This document shows, piece by piece, positions 49,547 to 59,091 of a stretch of 64,000 nucleotides of DNA. Position numbers and translations under genes: made by a program. The notes under the pieces are model-generated. The model did not search any database. It was not told the DNA's origin and saw nothing but the letters and a program-made list of their open reading frames with translations. This DNA comes from Myxococcus stipitatus DSM 14675 (GTDB taxonomy: Bacteria > Myxococcota > Myxococcia > Myxococcales > Myxococcaceae), in NCBI RefSeq assembly GCF_000331735.1, contig NC_020126.1, forward strand, positions 1,550,001 to 1,614,000, read 5' to 3'. The first letter of the stretch is position 1. Each line of letters opens with the position of its first letter.

Positions 49547-51577
49547 ATGACCATCGCCATCGTCCTGGGCATCGTCGTCGTCGCGCTGGTGCTGTTCTCC
49601 ATTGACACCATTCCCATCGAGGTCAGCGCACTGGCAGTGGTGTGTCTGCTCGCACTGACGGGAGTGCTGAGTCCCGCGCAGGCGTTCGAGGGGTTCAGCA
49701 ACGACACCGTCATCTTCATCTTCACGCTGCTGGCGATGACCCAGGGGCTTGCCTCCACGGGTGTGGTGCAGCTCGTCGGGCAGCGGCTGGCCTTCTTCGC
49801 GCGCTTCGGCCACCAGACCTTCGTGCTGGCGATGATGGTGACGGTGGCGACGTTCTCCTCGGTCATCTCCAACACGGTGACGACGGCGGCCTTCCTGCCG
49901 GTGGCCATTGGCGCGGCCCACCGGGCCAAGGTGCCCAAGAGCAAGGTGCTGCTGCCCCTGGCCTACGCGTCGATGCTGGGCGGCATGGTGTTCCTCTACG
50001 GCACGTCCACCAACCTGGTCATGTCGGCGGCGCTGGAGCGCTCGGGGCTCCGGGCCATTGGCGTGGCGGAGCTGGCGCCGGTGGGGCTGCCCGTGGCCGT
50101 CATCGGCATCCTGGTGGTGGTGCTGCTGGGGCCGCTGCTGCTGCCCTCGCGCGAGGGGAAGGGTGGGGCGGAGGAGTGGACGCTGCGCGACTACCTCACG
50201 GAGGCGGTGCTGCCGGAGGGCTCGCGCTACATCGGCAAGCCGCTGGCGGAAATCACCGAGGGCCTGGGCCTGCGGGTGATTGGCCTGGTGCGAGGCGGGC
50301 GCGCGGTGTCGGCGGTGCCCACGCAGCTGCTCCACGGCGACGAGCGCCTCTTCGTGGAGGGCACCCGCGAGGACATCCTCCGGCTGAAGGACCTGCGCGG
50401 CATCGAAATCCGCCCGGACCTGCGGCTGGCGGACGAGGCGCAGGAGGACAAGGACACGGCGCTCGTGGAGGCCACGCTGCCGCCGGGCAGTCCGCTGGTG
50501 GGGCGCAGCTTGAGGGAGGCGCTCTTCGTGGAGCGCTACGGCCTGGTGGTGCTGGCGCTGCACCGCCACCCCAGCCTCCAGCGCGTCACCAAGCTCCAGC
50601 TGCTGGGCCGCATCTTCGGCGAGCGGCGCATGTCCGACCTGGCCCTGGCGGTGGGGGACGTGCTGCTGTTGCGAGGGCCTCGCGAGAAGGTGTCGGAGCT
50701 GTCCGACGGCTTGAGCCTCATGGTGCTGGGGGGCCACGACTACCAGCCGCCACGCTACGGCAAGGCGCTGCTCGCGGTGGTGCTCTTCCTGGGCGCGCTG
50801 GGGGCGGGCTCGCTGTCCATGGTGCCGCTGTCGGTGGCGGGGCTCACGGGCATGCTGGCGATGATTGCGACGGGCTGCGTGGACGCGCGCAGCGCCTTCC
50901 GCGTGGACTGGCGCGTGGTGCTGCTCATCGGGTCGATGATGGCGCTGGGCCTGGCCATGGAGGTGAGCGGCGCGGGCCGGTTCCTGGGCCAGTGGGTGGC
51001 GGGCCTGGGGGACTTCGGCGGCCCGCGCATGGTGCTGGTGGTGCTGATGCTGCTGACGATGCTCCTGTCGGCGCCCATGTCCAACCAGGCCGCGGCGCTG
51101 GTGGTGCTGCCGGTGGCGCTCAACGCGGCCGCGCAGCTGGGCGTGGACGCGCGCCCGTTCGCCATGGGCGTGACGCTGGCCGCCAGCTGCTCGTTCATCA
51201 CCCCGCTGGAGCCCAGCTGCGTGCTCGTCTACGGCCCGGGGCACTACCGCTTCACGGACTTCTTCCGCCTGGGGACCCCGCTCACCGCGCTGCTCGTGGT
51301 GGTGCTGACGTGGATGGTGCCCTGGGTGTGGCCCTTCGACGCGAAGGGCCCGGCCGCGAGGGCCTCAGTGGATGGCGGCGCGAAGGCCGACCTCTTCCAG
51401 CACCCGCGCTTCGTGCTCCAGCATCCACTCCAGCCGCTCGCGCACGCCGGTGTCATCGCCCCCGGCCGCAGTGACGGCGAGGCGGAAGAAGAGGGACTGG
51501 TGGCCGTCCTCGGACTGGGCCAGCTCGCCGTAGAAGCGGGCGAGGGCCGGGTCCGTGAGCCCCTCGGCGAGCAGTGA
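49547..51577 (+). CDS. SLC13/DASS-type transporter with two RCK-C domains
   Basis: A 676-residue membrane transporter, probably for anions such as dicarboxylate or sulfate. N-terminal helices (NTVTTAAFLPVAIGA; YGTSTNLVMS, the conserved S-N-T type motif) and C-terminal helices (SAPMSNQAAALVVLPVA) flank two cytoplasmic RCK-C (TrkA-C) domains (about residues 205-395). ATG 49547 is chosen; the frame is open 24 codons further. The transport domain ends near PWVWPFDAKGP at 51350. The last 70 residues or so read through the antisense of miaE, an odd tail of low plausibility as a folded domain. Ions not deducible. Confidence 0.9.
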   Translation: MTIAIVLGIVVVALVLFSIDTIPIEVSALAVVCLLALTGVLSPAQAFEGFSNDTVIFIFTLLAMTQGLASTGVVQLVGQRLAFFARFGHQTFVLAMMVTVATFSSVISNTVTTAAFLPVAIGAAHRAKVPKSKVLLPLAYASMLGGMVFLYGTSTNLVMSAALERSGLRAIGVAELAPVGLPVAVIGILVVVLLGPLLLPSREGKGGAEEWTLRDYLTEAVLPEGSRYIGKPLAEITEGLGLRVIGLVRGGRAVSAVPTQLLHGDERLFVEGTREDILRLKDLRGIEIRPDLRLADEAQEDKDTALVEATLPPGSPLVGRSLREALFVERYGLVVLALHRHPSLQRVTKLQLLGRIFGERRMSDLALAVGDVLLLRGPREKVSELSDGLSLMVLGGHDYQPPRYGKALLAVVLFLGALGAGSLSMVPLSVAGLTGMLAMIATGCVDARSAFRVDWRVVLLIGSMMALGLAMEVSGAGRFLGQWVAGLGDFGGPRMVLVVLMLLTMLLSAPMSNQAAALVVLPVALNAAAQLGVDARPFAMGVTLAASCSFITPLEPSCVLVYGPGHYRFTDFFRLGTPLTALLVVVLTWMVPWVWPFDAKGPAARASVDGGAKADLFQHPRFVLQHPLQPLAHAGVIAPGRSDGEAEEEGLVAVLGLGQLAVEAGEGRVREPLGEQ

Positions 51578-51991
51578 CAGCCGCTCACACGAGCGCGCCT
51601 CGATGACGGCCGCGACGAGCAGCCGGTCCATGCGCCGCTCCTGCGCGGGCGTGCGCACCAGCTTCTGGAGGCCCTGCGCGTACGGGTCGCCGGAGTCCTT
51701 CGTCAGCGTCAGGCCGCGCGCGTCCATCAGCTCCAGCACCCGGGCCAGGTGCGCGCTCTCCTCGCGGGCCAGGCGGGCCATCTGCGCGGGCAGGCCGGGC
51801 AGGTCCGGGTAGGCCTGGAGCAGCGACAGCGCGTTGGCGGCGGCCTTCTTCTCGCAGTGAGCGTGGTCCACCAGCACCGCGTCGAAGTGCTCGAGCGCCA
51901 ACGGGAGCCAGCGCGGGTCCGTGGCGGAGTGGAGGATGACGGGGCCCTCTCCGGAGAGGGGACGGCGGGACGGCGTGGGACGGCTGCTCAT
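51365..51991 (-). CDS. miaE: tRNA 2-methylthio-N6-isopentenyladenosine-37 hydroxylase
   Basis: Ferritin-like diiron monooxygenase that hydroxylates the isopentenyl group at tRNA position 37. At 208 residues it fits the family. Metal-binding motifs: HAHCEKKAAANALSLL, LAREESAHLARVL, IEARSCERLSLL and QSEDGHQSLFF. The N-terminal 12 residues are Pro/Ser/Arg-rich. It converges on the SLC13-type gene, whose frame runs 213 nt into its 3' end. Start ATG 51991 lacks a clear ribosome site. Confidence 0.93.
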   Translation of the reverse strand: MSSRPTPSRRPLSGEGPVILHSATDPRWLPLALEHFDAVLVDHAHCEKKAAANALSLLQAYPDLPGLPAQMARLAREESAHLARVLELMDARGLTLTKDSGDPYAQGLQKLVRTPAQERRMDRLLVAAVIEARSCERLSLLAEGLTDPALARFYGELAQSEDGHQSLFFRLAVTAAGGDDTGVRERLEWMLEHEARVLEEVGLRAAIH

Positions 51992-52032
51992 GGAGGGCGC
52001 GGACTGTACGGCATCGCCCCGGGGCCCGCGAG

Positions 52033-52869
52033 CTACTCCACCAGCACCATCCGCCACGTACGGCCCGCCAGGTAACCGACCTTGCGGGCGATGCGCGCGG
52101 TGCTCTCGTCCCGCTCGTCGATTCGCATCGTCAGCCGGGGCAGCGAGGACAGCAGGTGCCGGGAGATCTGCCCCAGGCACAGCGTGGCGTGGCCCTTCCC
52201 GCGCTCGGAGGGCAGCGTGTAGAGGCCCTCCAGCTCCGCGCCGTACTGGGAGCGGCTGCCGATGTCGAGCTTGAGCACCAGCGCGTTGTTCTCCTCCAGC
52301 ACGTACGTGCGGCGCTGGCGCACGCGCTGGATGACACGCGCCTCGTAGCCGAGCGGGTCCTCCGACAGCGGGTCTCGCTCCAGCGCCTCGCGCACATAGC
52401 CCTGCGCCAGGGGCACCAGCTTGGGCAGGTCCTCCTCGCGCGCCAGCCTCAGGAGCGGGTTGGTGAAGGGGCCCAGGTCATCCGCGGACACGGCGAACAG
52501 CCGCTGCGTGCGCGACAGTCGGGGCTTGCCGGGGGACAGGCTGCGCAGGAGCGCGTCCACCGAGGACTTGTCGCCCACCGTGGCCCGCAGGCGCAGCGTC
52601 GACGCGAGCGCGTCCGCGATGACGCTGGTGGCGCTGGCGTCGCTGGCGCTGGGCACGACGAGGCCGCCGTCTCCGCCCACGAACACCGCGGCGGTGAGCT
52701 GCTGGTCGTCGAAGCGGCCGTAGAAGGCGAAAGGCACCCGGCCTCGCGCGGCGATGCCGAACTCCTCCAGCAACCCCAGCAGGTAGAGGTTGTGGACCGG
52801 GTCCTTGGAAAGCAGTGCCCGCAGGGCATCCGCGTCCTGAGGGCCAAGCTGTTCAACGGAGACGGGCAT
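52033..52869 (-). CDS. GNAT-family N-acetyltransferase (two-domain)
   Basis: A 278-residue protein with a divergent N-terminal half and a C-terminal GNAT domain: YTLPSERGKGHATLCLGQ is the acetyl-CoA loop, and LTMRIDERDESTARIARKVGY the conserved final part. Substrate unknown. ATG 52869 (MPVSVEQLG) is the first suitable start. It lies 41 bp before the miaE start in the same direction and may be cotranscribed with it. Confidence 0.85.
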   Translation of the reverse strand: MPVSVEQLGPQDADALRALLSKDPVHNLYLLGLLEEFGIAARGRVPFAFYGRFDDQQLTAAVFVGGDGGLVVPSASDASATSVIADALASTLRLRATVGDKSSVDALLRSLSPGKPRLSRTQRLFAVSADDLGPFTNPLLRLAREEDLPKLVPLAQGYVREALERDPLSEDPLGYEARVIQRVRQRRTYVLEENNALVLKLDIGSRSQYGAELEGLYTLPSERGKGHATLCLGQISRHLLSSLPRLTMRIDERDESTARIARKVGYLAGRTWRMVLVE

Positions 52870-52911
52870 TGAGTGCGTAGGGGGCCTCGGGACCTTACGC
52901 AAAACCAGGGC

Positions 52912-53517
52912 TCACCGGCCAGTCTCCCCCGGTTCACCGAACACGAAGGGATAGACCACCTGGGCCCGGCCCCCCCGTGACGGCGTGGGGAAGTCGATAT
53001 CCAAGAGGGAATCCACGACACAGGCCTGGACCATCGGGTCCGGGATGGTGCTCACCAGCACCTCGCCCCGGTTCATCTGGCCCCTGCCGCCGCCCCGTGA
53101 CTCCACGTTGAAGCGCAGCTTCACGGATTGTAGCCCCCGGTTGCGCTGTGCCGCGTCCTCGAAACATTGCTGCACGAGCGGAGTGACGGCCTGGATGGCG
53201 GCGCGGACGTCCTCCGGGCGGAAGTCGCCCTCATAGGCCTCGATGAGGGGCTCGACGGACGGGACGATGCGGCGGGCTTCGGGTCTGTCGGGGTCCGGCG
53301 GGACGGGGACGGCGGACAGGGGCGAGGGGAAGGCGGGGGGCGGCACCACGGGGGCGCTGGGGCGGTCCGGCGGGGAGGGGGCCTCGTGCGGGGGCTCGGC
53401 CTCGACGAGCGGCTCGCTCGTCCGGGTGAACCACCAGGACACGGCCGCGATGAGCAGCAGCAGGCCCAGGCAGAACAGGGGAATGGCGACCCAGCGGATG
53501 AGAGGACGTCGTGGCAT
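52912..53517 (-). CDS. AgmX/PglI C-terminal domain protein, membrane-anchored
   Basis: A 201-residue protein. One N-terminal transmembrane helix (RWVAIPLFCLGLLLLIAAVSWWF) is followed by a Pro-rich periplasmic linker (about 40-75) and a domain matching AgmX/PglI C-terminal regions: ITPLVQQCFEDAAQRNR-like, LRFNVESRGGG, CVVDSLLDIDFPTPSRGGRAQVVYPFVF (ending FPxP, YPF). In M. xanthus such domains belong to gliding-motility machinery proteins, but this one lacks the larger AgmX N-terminus, so its link to motility is inference. TonB-like energy coupling is another option for this fold. Confidence 0.78.
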   Translation of the reverse strand: MPRRPLIRWVAIPLFCLGLLLLIAAVSWWFTRTSEPLVEAEPPHEAPSPPDRPSAPVVPPPAFPSPLSAVPVPPDPDRPEARRIVPSVEPLIEAYEGDFRPEDVRAAIQAVTPLVQQCFEDAAQRNRGLQSVKLRFNVESRGGGRGQMNRGEVLVSTIPDPMVQACVVDSLLDIDFPTPSRGGRAQVVYPFVFGEPGETGR

Positions 53518-53669
53518 GTGCGCTCGAGAGAGGCGGTAAGGGCCTTCTGGGGAGGATATGCCGTGGTCCCGCGCCGCCGTGCATCCGCGACCTCGGGAAT
53601 GCGCCCCGCGAGGAGGCGCACACCCGGGGCCCGGCCTGGACCGGGCCCGCGGGGACCTCACCGCGCGCT

Positions 53670-55508
53670 TCAGTCGCAGGAGCGCTGGGAGGGCTTGCCG
53701 CCGGTGCACTGGCCTTCGGGGGCGAAGAGGGACTCGGCCTCCTGGACGACCTCGTCCACGGACCGGGCGCACTCCTCCTGCGCGAGCGTGCCGTGGATCT
53801 CGAACAGCCGCAGCACCTCCGAGCAGCGCTGCTGGAGCGTCTTCACGCCGTCCTTGAAGAGCGGGCGCATCACCTTGGGGGAGAAGGAGTAGCCGCTGGC
53901 CGTCGCGAGCGCGGACTCCGGGCGGAACATCCACGCGGCGCGCCAGCTCGACGCCACCTGCGCGAAGTGCGCGGGGCCCATCCACATGCTGGTGGCGGCG
54001 CGCAGCGACTTGGGCTCCACGGGCACGAAGCCCTGGCCCGTGCGCTGGCAGTAGGCGGGCACGGCGCTCGCGTCCTCCACCTGGGCCAGGCGCAGCGTGC
54101 AGACGTTGTACTCGGCGAAGCGGCGGCCGACGGCGGCGAGCTCCGCCTGCTGCACCTCGCCGACGAAGGGCTGGGCGACGAACAGGTCGATGGTGCGCAT
54201 CAGCGTGCTGACGGCGTTCTCCGGGGGCGGCGAGGGCTCCGTCTGCAGTCCCCGCGTGGAGAGGATGAGCACGCGCTCGGCGCCGCGCTGGACGGCTTGC
54301 AGCAGCGGCAGGCCGGAGCGCACGCCGCCATCCAGGAAGGTGCCCTCGAGCTTCCCCTCGCGCGACGGCACCCAGGGCACGGGCTCCGCGAGCACGGGCT
54401 CGACGATGGAGGCCAGCACCGCGTTGATGAGGCCGTCCACCTTCTGCGCGTCGGTCGCGGTGGGCGGGAAGGTGGCGGGGTCCTGGTCGCTGATGCCGTG
54501 GACGTCGCCGGTGTTGAAGTCCACGGAGACGGCCACCAGTTCCGTGCCGTTGGTGAGCTGCGCGGGGACGACGGCGGCGCGCAGCTTGTCCTGGATGCCG
54601 TCGAAGCGGACCAGGCCCTTCAGGTCCGAGGCAATCCTCCACACCCACGTCGAGTTGACGCAGTAGAGGTCCGACTCCACCGAGCAGGTGTAGTTGTCGA
54701 TGAGCACGTCGCGCGCCTTCTGCTCCTGGCCGGGCGTGTGGAACAGGTCCACGAGCGTGCTGATGAGCGCGCCGGTGCTGGTGCCCGCCGCCAGGTCGAT
54801 GCGCGCGTCACCGCAGCCCTCTGGCGCGGCCTTGCCTCGGCACGACTCCAGGATGCCCAAGAGCCGCCACATGGCGCCGGCGCTGAAGGCCCCATTGGCG
54901 CCGCCGCCGCTGAGCACCACCGCGTTGGACGGGCGCCCCAGCTTGCGGCTCCAGCGGCGGGCGCTGATGTACTGCGCGGTGGACTCGGCGCCCTCGCGCA
55001 GGCCCTGCGTGACGTGATGGGGATTGAGCGGGTCCGACAGCGAGTCCCCCAGCGCCACGAGCGACGAGGCGATGCCCAGCGCGTTGGCCAGGAAGCGCTG
55101 CGCGTCGACCTCCGCGGCGGTGGGGGCGCTCGCGTCGACGGTGCTCGGCGCGGCGGGCAGTCCCCACGTCCCGCCGCCCAGGGTCTTCTTCAGGAAGCTG
55201 TCGTAACAGGTCGCGTTGCTGCCTCCGGCGTTCGCGCGGAGACACTCCAGTTGCTCGACGACGGGCTGGGGCGCGCTGCCCATCGCGGACATCCACCGCG
55301 CCACCGCGGCGGGGTCGGCGTAGGCGTCCATGAGGTGTGAGCGCGTCAGCCGCGCCACGCGCTCGCGCACGGAGATGGGCAGCGGCGGAGTCTTGGGCTC
55401 GGAGGGCGCGTTGAGGGCCTCCAGCACATAGCCGGTGCGCAGGAAGCAGCCGCTAGACAGCGCGGCCATCGCCGCGAGGCACAGCAGGTAGGTACGGCTT
55501 GGATTCAC
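53670..55508 (-). CDS. Patatin-like phospholipase, lipoprotein
   Basis: A 612-residue secreted lipase. GTG 55508 has GGGGG just upstream and opens a lipoprotein signal (TYLLCLAAMAALSSGCF). The patatin catalytic core is intact: oxyanion loop LSGGGANGAFSAG (near 201), nucleophile elbow GTSTG (Ser near 243), and FLDGG (Asp near 389). An extra 170-residue N-terminal region precedes the core. It likely hydrolyses phospholipids at the cell surface or after release, consistent with predation, although target lipids are not shown. Confidence 0.92.
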   Translation of the reverse strand: MNPSRTYLLCLAAMAALSSGCFLRTGYVLEALNAPSEPKTPPLPISVRERVARLTRSHLMDAYADPAAVARWMSAMGSAPQPVVEQLECLRANAGGSNATCYDSFLKKTLGGGTWGLPAAPSTVDASAPTAAEVDAQRFLANALGIASSLVALGDSLSDPLNPHHVTQGLREGAESTAQYISARRWSRKLGRPSNAVVLSGGGANGAFSAGAMWRLLGILESCRGKAAPEGCGDARIDLAAGTSTGALISTLVDLFHTPGQEQKARDVLIDNYTCSVESDLYCVNSTWVWRIASDLKGLVRFDGIQDKLRAAVVPAQLTNGTELVAVSVDFNTGDVHGISDQDPATFPPTATDAQKVDGLINAVLASIVEPVLAEPVPWVPSREGKLEGTFLDGGVRSGLPLLQAVQRGAERVLILSTRGLQTEPSPPPENAVSTLMRTIDLFVAQPFVGEVQQAELAAVGRRFAEYNVCTLRLAQVEDASAVPAYCQRTGQGFVPVEPKSLRAATSMWMGPAHFAQVASSWRAAWMFRPESALATASGYSFSPKVMRPLFKDGVKTLQQRCSEVLRLFEIHGTLAQEECARSVDEVVQEAESLFAPEGQCTGGKPSQRSCD

Positions 55509-55634
55509 GAAGTCCCCCGCGAATGGAGTGCATGGCGGAGACCCAGGAACAGGCGGTGGAGGAGGGTCCCCTTCGTCACGACTGGAGGCCGTGACGTTAG
55601 CGCATGCGCCCCACGGGGATGAGCCCGGAATCAG

Positions 55635-55664
55635 CGGGCCCACCCCGGTGACGAGGTGGGCCCG
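55635..55664 (-). terminator. Terminator of the four-helix membrane protein gene
   Basis: Perfect 10-bp stem (55635-55644 with 55655-55664), loop 10 nt, starting 22 bp past the stop of the 55687-56628 gene. No T-run is present. Confidence 0.6.
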
Positions 55665-55686
55665 TTCGTTCGGAGTGCCGCCTGAC

Positions 55687-56628
55687 TCAGGGATAGACTT
55701 CGCGTCGCGTCGTCGTGGTCCGGTTGCCGGTGATGGCGCCCTCGGCGAAGACGCGCTGGCGCTTGCTCACCCCCAGCGTGGAGCCGAGCACCGACGCGAC
55801 CAGGCCCAGCAGCAGCCCACCGAAGATGCCCCAGAAGGCGCGGCCCGACTTGTTGGCCGCCACGAGCGCGCCCTGCTGGACCTGCTCCCCCATCTGCCCG
55901 ACGCGGGTCTTGGCGGAGTCGATCTGCACTTGGACGCGGTCGGCGACGTCCTCCGCGTCCTGGCGGGACAGCCGCGTGTTGTCGGCGATGGACGTCACCA
56001 GCATCTCGCGGTTCAGGTTCCCCGTGCGCACGGCGGTGGTGGCGATGTCCCGGGTGGCCGCCTCCAACTGGTTGGCGGTGATGGCGGGCTTGCCCTCCTC
56101 GCGCAGCCGCTGGTTCACCGGGCCCAGCGCGTCGTTGGCGTCGATGCCGAAGGCCTGCGCGGCCTCACCGCCTTGAGACGCCGCGCCCGCGACGGCCGCG
56201 CCCGTGGCGCCCACCAGCCCCGTCGTCGCGCGCAGCGCGGTGCCGACGACGGTGGAGATGAGCATGCCCACGAGCAGGACGCCGAGCAGCGTCGTCAGCC
56301 CCCACATCACCGCGCCGTGCATCGCGCCGCCGCCCTTGTCGAGCACGCCCGCGGTGCGCGCGGCCACGAAGCCGCCGACGAACAGGGCAATGAGCGGGGC
56401 GATGATGCTCCAGATGCCCGTGCCGATGCCCGCCGAGCGCGCGCTGTCGGGGTTGCCGGGGTCCACCGAGGACAGGCCCAGCGCGAGGCCCAGCGAGTAC
56501 AGGAGGAGGAGCACTCCCAGCGCGACGATGGTGCCTCCGAGGATGGCACCCCAGCTCAGCTTGAAGGGTGTCCCCGCGGTGGCGCCGATGACGCCAGGTT
56601 TTTCGTTCTCCACGATGGTGGTTGCCAT
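55687..56628 (-). CDS. Four-helix membrane protein of unknown function
   Basis: A 313-residue inner-membrane protein. Three glycine-rich helices (AILGGTIVALGVLLLLYSL; IAPLIALFVGGFVAA; TTLLGVLLVGMLISTVVG) are followed by a soluble stretch of about 120 residues (amphipathic, ANQLEAATRDIATTAV) and a final helix (FWGIFGGLLLGLVASVLG). A Thr/Arg tail (RTTTTRREVYP) ends it. The family may be the one seen as stress-associated glycine-zipper-like proteins, but I cannot name it. GGAGG lies near the ATG at 56628. Confidence 0.75.
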   Translation of the reverse strand: MATTIVENEKPGVIGATAGTPFKLSWGAILGGTIVALGVLLLLYSLGLALGLSSVDPGNPDSARSAGIGTGIWSIIAPLIALFVGGFVAARTAGVLDKGGGAMHGAVMWGLTTLLGVLLVGMLISTVVGTALRATTGLVGATGAAVAGAASQGGEAAQAFGIDANDALGPVNQRLREEGKPAITANQLEAATRDIATTAVRTGNLNREMLVTSIADNTRLSRQDAEDVADRVQVQIDSAKTRVGQMGEQVQQGALVAANKSGRAFWGIFGGLLLGLVASVLGSTLGVSKRQRVFAEGAITGNRTTTTRREVYP

Positions 56629-56762
56629 GGGCCGGGCCTCCTGACACGGGCGAGCACCCCGGAATGGGGATGCTCGGGTCCGGACGAAAGATGGGCACTG
56701 TCAGGCCCCGGACGATTCCATGGGGTTGCACGCTCCCTCGGGGAGAGGGAGTCGGCGGGAGC

Positions 56763-57710
56763 TCACCGCAGGCCGAGTGCCTCGACGAGCTGGGCCTCGC
56801 GCGCCACGACGGGCGAGCGGGGCAGCGCCTCCACCGAGAAGGACTGCACCAGCGCCTCGAGCGTCCGAGGTGTCCCATCTCCCAGCCCGCTCCATGCGGC
56901 GAGCAGGCCCAGCACGCGCTCGGGCGCGAGTCCCCGCTCGCGCAGCTCCGCGAGCGCGAAGGCCCCCTCGCGCTTGGCCAGGCGCTTGCCGTCCTCACCC
57001 ATCACCAGGGGGACATGGAGGAAGCCGGGCGCCTGGGCGCCGAGGGCGTCGTAGAGCTGGAGCTGACGCGGCGTGGAGGAGAGCAGGTCATCGCCCCGCA
57101 GCACGTGGGAGATGTGCGTGGCCGCATCGTCGACGACGACGGCGAGCTGATAGCTGGCGACGCCGTCGTTGCGGCGCACCACGAAGTCGCCCACCACGGC
57201 CTCGACGTCCTGGGTGTGGGGGCCCATCAGCGCATCGACGAAGGAGACCTCACCGGGGCGCGCGCGGAAGCGCCAGGCGGGAGGCCGCGTCTTCGCGCGC
57301 TCCGCCTGCTGCTCGCGCGTGAGGTGCGCGCAGGTGCCGGGGTAGCGAGGCCCTTCCTCGGAGAGCCCATGCGGCGCGCTGGCGGCGCGAGCAATCTCCG
57401 CGCGCGTGCAGAAGCACGGATAGACGAGCCCCTCGCGCTCCAGCGTGGAGAGCGCCTCGCGGTAGGCGTCGTCGCGCTGGCTCTGGACGAGCGGCGTCTC
57501 ATCCCAGTCGAGCCCGAGCCAGCGCAAGTCCTTCATCAAGTCGTCGACGTACGGGGGCTTGCAGCGCGCGCGGTCCAGGTCCTCGATGCGCAGGAGGAAG
57601 CGGCCCTGAGCGGCGCGGGCCTGGAGCCAGCCGAGCAGCGCGCTGCGGATGTTGCCCAGGTGCATGCGCCCGGTGGGGCTGGGGGCGAAGCGCCCGCGAA
57701 AGTCGCTCAT
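56763..57710 (-). CDS. gluQ: Glutamyl-Q tRNA(Asp) synthetase
   Basis: Attaches glutamate to queuosine at position 34 of tRNA(Asp). 315 residues; it lacks the anticodon-binding C-terminus of full GluRS, as expected. Motifs: FAPSPTGRMHLGN (HIGH-like), RIEDLDRAR, KRLAKREG (KMSKS-like), and zinc cysteines in CFCTRAEI and YPGTC. The start at 57710 (MSDFRGRF) is the family N-terminus. Divergent from a metallophosphoesterase, 118 bp apart. Confidence 0.95.
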   Translation of the reverse strand: MSDFRGRFAPSPTGRMHLGNIRSALLGWLQARAAQGRFLLRIEDLDRARCKPPYVDDLMKDLRWLGLDWDETPLVQSQRDDAYREALSTLEREGLVYPCFCTRAEIARAASAPHGLSEEGPRYPGTCAHLTREQQAERAKTRPPAWRFRARPGEVSFVDALMGPHTQDVEAVVGDFVVRRNDGVASYQLAVVVDDAATHISHVLRGDDLLSSTPRQLQLYDALGAQAPGFLHVPLVMGEDGKRLAKREGAFALAELRERGLAPERVLGLLAAWSGLGDGTPRTLEALVQSFSVEALPRSPVVAREAQLVEALGLR

Positions 57711-57828
57711 GGTGAGGGGAACTCCCGCCCGCGTTCCTAGCATGCCGTCCGGAGATGCTGCTTCCCCCCGTGCGGCATCCGGAGAGAATGCGGGCACCCG
57801 GTGGGCCGTTGCTCGGGCGAGAGACTCC

Positions 57829-58683
57829 ATGCGCTTCATCCACTGCTCCGACGTCCACATCACCGACGACTACTTCGCGCTGCCCCTCCGGAGGCTGGGC
57901 TGGCGGCGCTGGATGGCCCTGGTCGAGCTCACGGTGGGCGGCCGCGCGAAGCGCTACGCCCGCGCGCGCCACGTGCTCTCCTCCATCGCTCGCGAGGTCG
58001 AGCACCACGCCGCCGACCACTTCATCCTCTCGGGCGACCTCACCGCCTACGCGCTCGACAGCGAGTTCCGCGGCGCGCGCGAGGCCCTGGGGTCGCTCGC
58101 GGAGGACCCGCGCCGCTGCACCGTCATCCCTGGCAACCACGACGTCTTCACGCCGGGCAGCCACCAGAAGGGCCGCTTCGCGAGCCACTTCGGTCAGCTG
58201 CTGCACAGTGACCTTCCGGAGTATCGCGGCGAGGGCGCCTTTCCCTTCGTGCGGTTGCTCGGCACCGAGGCCGCCGTGGTGGGGCTGTTGTCCGCGCGCG
58301 TCCCTTTCACCCCGGGGCTTTCGTACGGTGTCATCGGCGACGCGCAGCTCGGCGCGCTCTCCGCGCTGCTGAAGGACCCGAGGCTGGACGGGCGCGCGGT
58401 GCTCGTCGTGGTGCACCACGCCCCGCTGACGCGCCAGGGACATGCGGACCACTGGCATCACGGCCTGCGCGACGCGGAGGCGCTGCTCAGGCTGTTGCCA
58501 GGGCCTCGCCACGCGGTGCTGCATGGCCACATCCACCAGCGCTACCACCACCCGGCCACGGAGGATCGCCCGCACATCTTCGGCGCTGGCTCCTCCACCG
58601 AAGAAGGCCGGGAGGGCTACTGGCTCATCGAGGTGTCCCAGGGCCGAGTCCTCGGTGGCGAGATGCACACGCCCCGCGGGTGA
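57829..58683 (+). CDS. Calcineurin-like metallophosphoesterase
   Basis: A 284-residue phosphoesterase with all five metal-binding blocks: DVH (FIHCSDVHITD), GD (LSGDLTAY), GNHD (VIPGNHDVF), H (VHHAPL) and GHIH (LHGHIHQR). The substrate may be a cyclic nucleotide, a lipid phosphate or DNA; none is indicated by context. The start at ATG 57829 opens directly on the first motif. Confidence 0.92.
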   Translation: MRFIHCSDVHITDDYFALPLRRLGWRRWMALVELTVGGRAKRYARARHVLSSIAREVEHHAADHFILSGDLTAYALDSEFRGAREALGSLAEDPRRCTVIPGNHDVFTPGSHQKGRFASHFGQLLHSDLPEYRGEGAFPFVRLLGTEAAVVGLLSARVPFTPGLSYGVIGDAQLGALSALLKDPRLDGRAVLVVVHHAPLTRQGHADHWHHGLRDAEALLRLLPGPRHAVLHGHIHQRYHHPATEDRPHIFGAGSSTEEGREGYWLIEVSQGRVLGGEMHTPRG

Positions 58684-58707
58684 CTCGGCTCGAGGGGGGC
58701 GCTGGGC

Positions 58708-59091
58708 TCACGCGGTGAGGTGTGAAGCCGCGTAGCGTCGGGAGAAGTGGATCCACCGGCGCTCGTCGACCTCGACCTGCCACTCGGAGTTGGGCGTCAG
58801 GGGAAGCCGCTGCTTGAGGAAGCTCTCCAGATGGTCCGCGGCCTTCACGGGTGTGAGCCCCGGCGCGCGGAACGCGATGTGGAGGGAGACCTCCAGCGCG
58901 GTGGAGATCTCCACCACGGCGCAGATGCGCAGCGGTCCCACGCGTCGTTGATAAAGCGTGTTCTGCCCCGGCCAGATGGCCGGGTCCGTCTCACGTCGAA
59001 TCGCCGCGAGCCAGTTGGACGGCTGGAGGATGAAGTCGAGCAGGTCGATGCTCGCCTCTTCCGTCGTCGCGTGCTCCTGAATGGAAAGCAT
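58708..59091 (-). CDS. Hypothetical protein
   Basis: A 127-residue soluble protein. GGGGAGG is well placed before ATG 59091. Helices (LLDFILQPSNWLAAIRRET) and beta strands (WQVEVDERRWIHFSRRYAA) alternate; no known motif is seen. Converges on the phosphoesterase, with 24 bp between stops. Function unknown. Confidence 0.7.
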   Translation of the reverse strand: MLSIQEHATTEEASIDLLDFILQPSNWLAAIRRETDPAIWPGQNTLYQRRVGPLRICAVVEISTALEVSLHIAFRAPGLTPVKAADHLESFLKQRLPLTPNSEWQVEVDERRWIHFSRRYAASHLTA

